In this document: positions 33,584-64,000 of the stretch, piece after piece | How the letters are laid out: every line of letters starts with the position of its first letter | Numbering within the stretch: the stretch's first letter is position 1 | Assembly (NCBI RefSeq): GCF_964340395.1 | Contig: NC_135551.1 | Span: forward strand, 7,513,063-7,577,062 | Direction of reading: 5' to 3' | Origin: Glandiceps talaboti | Lineage: Eukaryota > Hemichordata > Enteropneusta > Spengelidae | Length of the DNA stretch: 64,000 nucleotides | Position numbers and translations under genes: made by a program | Notes under the pieces: generated by a model | What the model was told of the DNA's origin: nothing | Databases searched by the model: none | What the model saw: the letters and a program-made list of their open reading frames with translations, nothing else

Positions 33584-35200
33584 GTACGTACCGCTTGCAA
33601 ACATTACTGTATCTGTATCTGTTTATTTATTTAAAAATTCACATTTAATAATTTTAGAACGGAAGACGTTTTTGAATGCACTGAATTCTTTCAGATTGCT
33701 AAATCTATCTGATATCGAGGTGTAAATAACAGTGTTGTTTCCTAAAATTTGGACAAACATATATAATAAACATCGGAGTGCCGTCATATACTATCGATTG
33801 AATTGAACTGCGTTTAATTGTACTGTTGGCCTTGCCTATACCCGAATCAATGTGAAGGTTGAAGCATGGAAGTAACACACACAGTTTTGAATCCATCTTT
33901 ATGATGTGTTACCCTGTAATTTCCAGCTGGTAATCCTCAAAATGGTAATAAAATTTTTTTTTTTAAATAATTGGGTTTTCTTCGGCATAACTAACTGTGA
34001 GGAAATTACATTTCTGTACACTGTATCGTTAGTCTTATCTCGGAGACTTAGCTATGTGGCGAGAAAGTATCGTTCACGAGTTGTTTATATTGTCCAGCAA
34101 GTGGACTCAGATAGTCAAGTCTCTTAGCTCCAGTAGTCTCTGCACCCCATCATCGTAAAACTACACACCTCTTTGCGGCGCATTACAACACGCGCCTCAA
34201 GATTATTTTCCGTAATGCGTCTATCATGCATGTGAGAACGCGTTGTTGACATTAGACCCAGATTCACTTAGTTATTGTGAATTAACAATAATTGTACGAG
34301 ATATAACAATTTCCTTTCTCGCAATTCACATAATCTAATCAAAATCATGGCTTTTACGGTGCACCCATTAAGATAAATTTGTAAATTTTATTTCACGAAG
34401 AAAGTAGACATTTAGCACTATTGCTACACCTAAAAACTCAGACCACAGTAAAATATTTCTATACTCCTGTAGTTGTCTTTATACATTATGCATACATCAA
34501 TGGAATACAATCAGTTATCAATTCGAGTGTTTTTATAATAGTCTACCTGCCTAACAGCTACGGTGTCAATCATACCGATTCAGACACTCAGATATTGAGT
34601 GTTGTGAGTTTGCACAAAGGTAATCCAGGTTTTTTGCATGATTAACCAACAAATAGACTGACGGGTGCTATGTTTTCCCGCCAAAAACATGTTGAAAAAA
34701 ATACCAGTTCCACTGTCCCTTCCCAATACTACATAACTTTATCTCAGATTTCAATATGATAACTCTTCGATGCAAATTGTTCTGAAAATATCACCCTGAC
34801 ATTAAAATATCACCCTGGCGTTAAAATATCACCCTGGCGTTAAATTGATCGCATTCGTCAAAGCTCTGCTATTCAATTGTGAAAGACGTCTTGCATTGAG
34901 TGTTTTTAGTAAGTCAACGACCTTTTTATCGATTTTTCTTCTTTTACGCAAATGCGCAACCTGATATTCAGTGATGTATGTTTTACATTTGATGAATATG
35001 GTTGGGGTTTTTTAAAAATAAGACTGGGAATCAGGAAAAGGCCTTAAATTAACAAAATTGCCGCTATGTGTCTTACTGATGAAAAGTGACTAGGATACAA
35101 TTAAAATCACGTGACCTCAAACAAAACATCGTCTGGTTTGAAAATATTACCAACACTGCCATCTACATTTTAGGGTGATCCTATTTTTTTTTTCTGTCTC
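33584..35200. other. Intergenic, no gene seen
   Basis: Includes three tandem copies of aaaatatcaccctggcgtt (34787-34845). Frames up to 74 codons without motifs. Confidence 0.35.
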
Positions 35201-35539
35201 TCACTTTCCAGACCGACCAAAATTTTCAGTTCCAACATCAAACTGAAAAAAATATTTCATTTTCGCCCGCCTGTAATATTTTTCGGAACGGCGCTCTCTC
35301 TGGCAACAAAAAGCAAGTGTCAGGACTGTCGACGTCATCAACAGTCATGGTGACGACGACGACGACACTTGTTCACGAACAGAGCACTTCTTTCATGACG
35401 GAAGTTGTTCAAGTAGGGGGTCGGGAACATGACAATTGTGTAGAGAAGCAGGGAAAGGGCTTGTTACGAGGAATTCAGTAAAAGGAAGAGAGAGAGGAGG
35501 AACAGGAGAGGCAGAGAAATATGAAGGAAAAAACGATTT

Positions 35540-35830
35540 TTTTTTTATTTTCTTTTACTTTTTAAAAAAAATGACCGACCGACCCATAGTTGCCATGAGA
35601 AAGTCACCCTTATCGTCTGGCACAACACAAATCTTATTTTACCAACACTTCTACATGTTATCGTCCATTCTCGCAAACCAGAGCTGTTATTTCTTCCGCT
35701 ACACTTCGAAATAAAACCAGCGGGACGGCTCCTTAAGAACGGTGCCATATATAAAACAGGCCATGGTTTGCGACGATGGTTATCGTCTGGCTCAACAAAT
35801 AATCTCACCAACAGTGCTGCATTTTACCGT
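35540..35830. repeat. Dispersed repeat with inverted match to duplications A/B
   Basis: 35650-35715 is the reverse complement of 1440-1500 and 13060-13120 (ttcgaagtgtag...aataacag...gcgagaatg). The flanking phrase ttatcgtctggc...aacaaat occurs twice here (35609, 35780). Confidence 0.5.
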
Positions 35831-36360
35831 CTTATTGGACAAAGTATCTCCTTTGGTAAGATATTTGTTGAACTGGATGATACAATGTGACAGTGTTAGT
35901 TGAGCATGATGACGTTTTGTTTTGACTGTCATGATTTCAATAGTAGGTTGTTGACCTAGCGAATTCAGCGGTTCAGACAACACGACAACAGGGTTAATTC
36001 TGAGTTATCAAGAAGTGTGTAAGTGGGTGTCGTCCAATCTTTGATGAAAGCTAAAACAAACAATTTTGGATAGGAGCCCTTTTATCGTTCATAGTCTTTA
36101 ACATTTTATAAGATGCTCTGATGTGAAAATGTACACGCTGAAGACTGCTGTTCAAACAAACCTAAGACGACATTTTCTCCATGTCTTCACGATATTATGC
36201 GTACTATACAACGAAAATATCTCATGATATCACACACGTGTGTGTACGAGCGAGCGCATGTGGGGGTTTGTGCGTGTGGGGTTGTGTTGCATACGTATGT
36301 GTATGTATGTATGTACGCGTTTTTTATTTGTGTTTTGTTTGTTTTTCACTTGTTTGCAAT
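35831..36360. other. Intergenic, no gene seen
   Basis: No coding frame of note; ends at a TCTG microsatellite. Confidence 0.35.
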
Positions 36361-36378
36361 TTTACTTGTCTGTTTGTT

Positions 36379-36439
<61 letters not shown>

Positions 36440-36485
36440 TTGTTTGTTTGTATACTTATTTATTCATTTATTTATTTATTTGTTT
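36361..36485. repeat. (TCTG)n / (TTTG)n / (TTAT)n microsatellite
   Basis: TTTG and TCTG units followed by TTAT units. Overlapping CLSV-type frames are repeat translations. Confidence 0.95.
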
Positions 36486-36848
36486 ATTTGTATGAGTGCG
36501 TCCAGCCGTGTGCACTTACGTACGTGCGCGCATGCTTACAGGTGATGTATAATAAACTAGGCATGATTTGGCATACTTCTATCACCGTTATAGATTCCAT
36601 GCTGTTTGAAAAGCAATGTACGAAATAATGGTCCAGTCCTTGTGACGTCACTATTCCTCTGATCGTATAATGGCACATTTAGTATTCACGCCTTGCTGGG
36701 AGGTTTGAAGTGAGCGACAATTTATTTCATAGTGGATAAATTCTACGAACGAAGCACGACGTACGGGAAAGATTTACCCACACCGTCTATTACGATTGCT
36801 ATGCTACGTCCATCTACAGTTTGCAGTTACTGAATTGATCTAAGAAAC

Positions 36849-62145
<25,297 letters not shown>

Positions 62146-63006
62146 GTAAGTTATCGTATCAGATGAAACAACGTTGATAGAATATTTTTAATGAAAAAGT
62201 TCAATTTTGAAAAGTGGCACATTCGTCTATATTTTATTTTGCCCCTTTCCTTATAACCGATCGTCTCCTAAAATAATAACAACGTACATTAACACGATAG
62301 GAACAATAATGGACCACAGATTTAGACCAATTCATACTTACAGTTGGTAAATTGCATTGGCGTATACTAATACGAACATATGATGATGCATGCCGAAATA
62401 GCAAGATATTCTATAGTGTTATCTTAATGACACATGGTGATTAATTCATGTCACATCAATTCTTACGAAGTATGCACATTGTACAAGTGTTATGAGCAAG
62501 ATGGAGAATTATGTGTCAGCAAGCTTACTTCAGTATGATATATACGAACGGGTTTGAAGCTGATAGTATTGCAACTTCTTCTTGTACTAATTTTCGTCTT
62601 GTCAAAGCTTATTTAGCAACTGGACGATTGTGCTACCGACAAAACATATTCAGTGCTATATTCTACGTTCAATTAGTGCAATAACAAGTGATTTTTTTTT
62701 GTATATATGGCAGCCTTGAATTGCTTTAATGTTGGAAGTTCAATGATGAAATCGTATAGTTCATTTGAGTAAGGAGCTTATAATCAAATAGAGTTCTCTA
62801 TTATATCATTTAATCCTATAGGGGTTAGCTTAACAAGAGTTAACCAGTTTTAAAATACTATGTAAGATAGATTTAACTAGAATTAACTATTTAAGAATGA
62901 TTTAATAAAAGGAGCTAAACCAGAGTTCTATATTCTATGAGCTTAGCTTAACCCGAAATAAATACACTTACGTCATATACGTCACATGACATCATATATA
63001 GATGTC

Positions 63007-63041
<35 letters not shown>

Positions 63042-63848
63042 ATAGATAAACATACGTCCTTTAGTGTCCTTGAGAAAATGCTAAATCAAAGTGAGTCATT
63101 GCTTGTATTTAGTTTTGTGTAACGTTGACAATAGTGGCTTTTAGTTTTTCTAGGTTTTAGGGTTTAGTTGAATGTACTATGGTAGTGGTGATCTAGATAG
63201 TCGTTCTAGAAAGCAGGCCATGCCATCCTAAGTCATAGACATCACTCTTCAAAGGAGTTCGTGATACACTACAAGATGGAGCAATCAATTACCGGCCACG
63301 CTGTTCAAATATCAAATGTCATACATAGAGGAAGACTTGAAATAATGTGAAATCCTATACCAACTAAACACTTGTATTTATTTCCTTTTTCACGCAGCTT
63401 CACTTATTGAGTTTAAATCATTTTGCTTAAAAGGTTATAGGAGCATTTCTAGATCTTTATACGTCACATGGCATCACCTGCGAATTCACAAACGTGAAAC
63501 ATGATATATTTTATACTTACATGTATATAGATAGAACAAAATGCAGTTAGTTTGACAGGATTCACCCAATAAGGTTAGTTTTAAAATCATATCAGATTGA
63601 CCATTTTAAAGAAACCCCGTAAACTGTCCCTCTTCAACATGCCCAAAATACTAGGATCGTGTCGCGTACAAAGAAAACAGATCTCAGGTCATCAAGACAC
63701 ATCTGTGAGCTTTCTAACTTTTTACAATGATCTACTATTTGTACTGTTCAGCGCCCTAGAACATTACTTGGTATTGGATTTTGGCGCTATACGAATTCTT
63801 TTGATTGATTGGTTGGTTGGTTGGTTGGTTGGTTGGTTGGTTGGTTGG

Positions 63849-63937
<89 letters not shown>

Positions 63938-64000
63938 AAATGAACTTAAGTAATGTTCTCTATTATATGTCCTATTTGGTTAGCTCAACAAGAGTTAACT
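62146..64000 (+). other. aGPCR intron 14 (runs out of window)
   Basis: Contains an (AAAT)n run at 63009-63042, several gttagcttaac-like phrases (62826, 62943, 63980) and a repeat tail with GGTT/GATT arrays. No exon seen. Confidence 0.5.
63740..63940 (+). repeat. SINE-like tail followed by (GGTT)n(GATT)n
   Basis: The phrase agcgccctagaacattactt, then tggcgctatacgaattcttt, then tetranucleotide repeats, resembles the 3' tails of SINEs common in marine invertebrates (form: GGCGCTATA-TAAATT plus simple repeat). The upstream body of the element was not delimited. Confidence 0.4.

Overview
The window is animal nuclear DNA: genes split by introns with GT/AG borders and matching codon phases, and a very large load of microsatellites, non-LTR retrotransposon remnants and inverted-repeat elements. 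The two protein families recognised (galactose-3-O-sulfotransferase-like, and a lectin-bearing adhesion GPCR) and the repeat content suggest a marine invertebrate, perhaps a deuterostome such as amphioxus or an acorn worm. The species cannot be settled from the sequence alone.

Left part (1-28,172): three tandem copies of a segmental duplication. Copy A runs from before position 1 to about 10,138, copy B from about 11,290 to 19,070, and copy C from about 22,130 to 28,172. Each carries, on the minus strand, a two-exon Gal3ST-like sulfotransferase gene. A short first exon encodes a type II signal anchor (5320-5426, 16746-16852, 26789-26895) and a long second exon encodes the lumenal catalytic domain (2039-3035, 13542-14538, 23164-24154). 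Splice sites and phase 2 agree in all three. A and B are intact (367 aa each); C has one nonsense codon inside the PAPS-binding loop. The copies differ by large indels. One is a 5'-truncated, frameshifted retrotransposon with a restriction-like endonuclease, sitting inside a CATA microsatellite of copy A only. Another is a ~1 kb block flanked by inverted arms, present in A and B but absent from C.

Middle part (28,173-36,800): a decayed APE-type LINE on the minus strand (about 28,180-30,597) lacking its YADD active-site block, further copies of a repeat with coding-like conservation, a probable LINE ORF1 relic, and otherwise sequence without recognisable genes.

Right part (36,849-64,000): one large plus-strand adhesion GPCR gene. 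Fourteen exons could be placed by hand, and all fourteen phases are compatible. They encode a signal peptide, a C-type lectin domain, a Thr/Ser-rich stalk, a GAIN domain, a GPS cleavage motif and transmembrane helices 1-5, 652 codons in all. TM6, TM7 and the tail lie beyond the window. The introns hold dispersed repeats, a MITE-like element, local duplications and many simple repeats.

The sulfotransferases would act in the Golgi on glycan galactose. The GPCR would act at the cell surface and carries a glycan-binding-type fold. A functional link between them is possible but not shown by the sequence.
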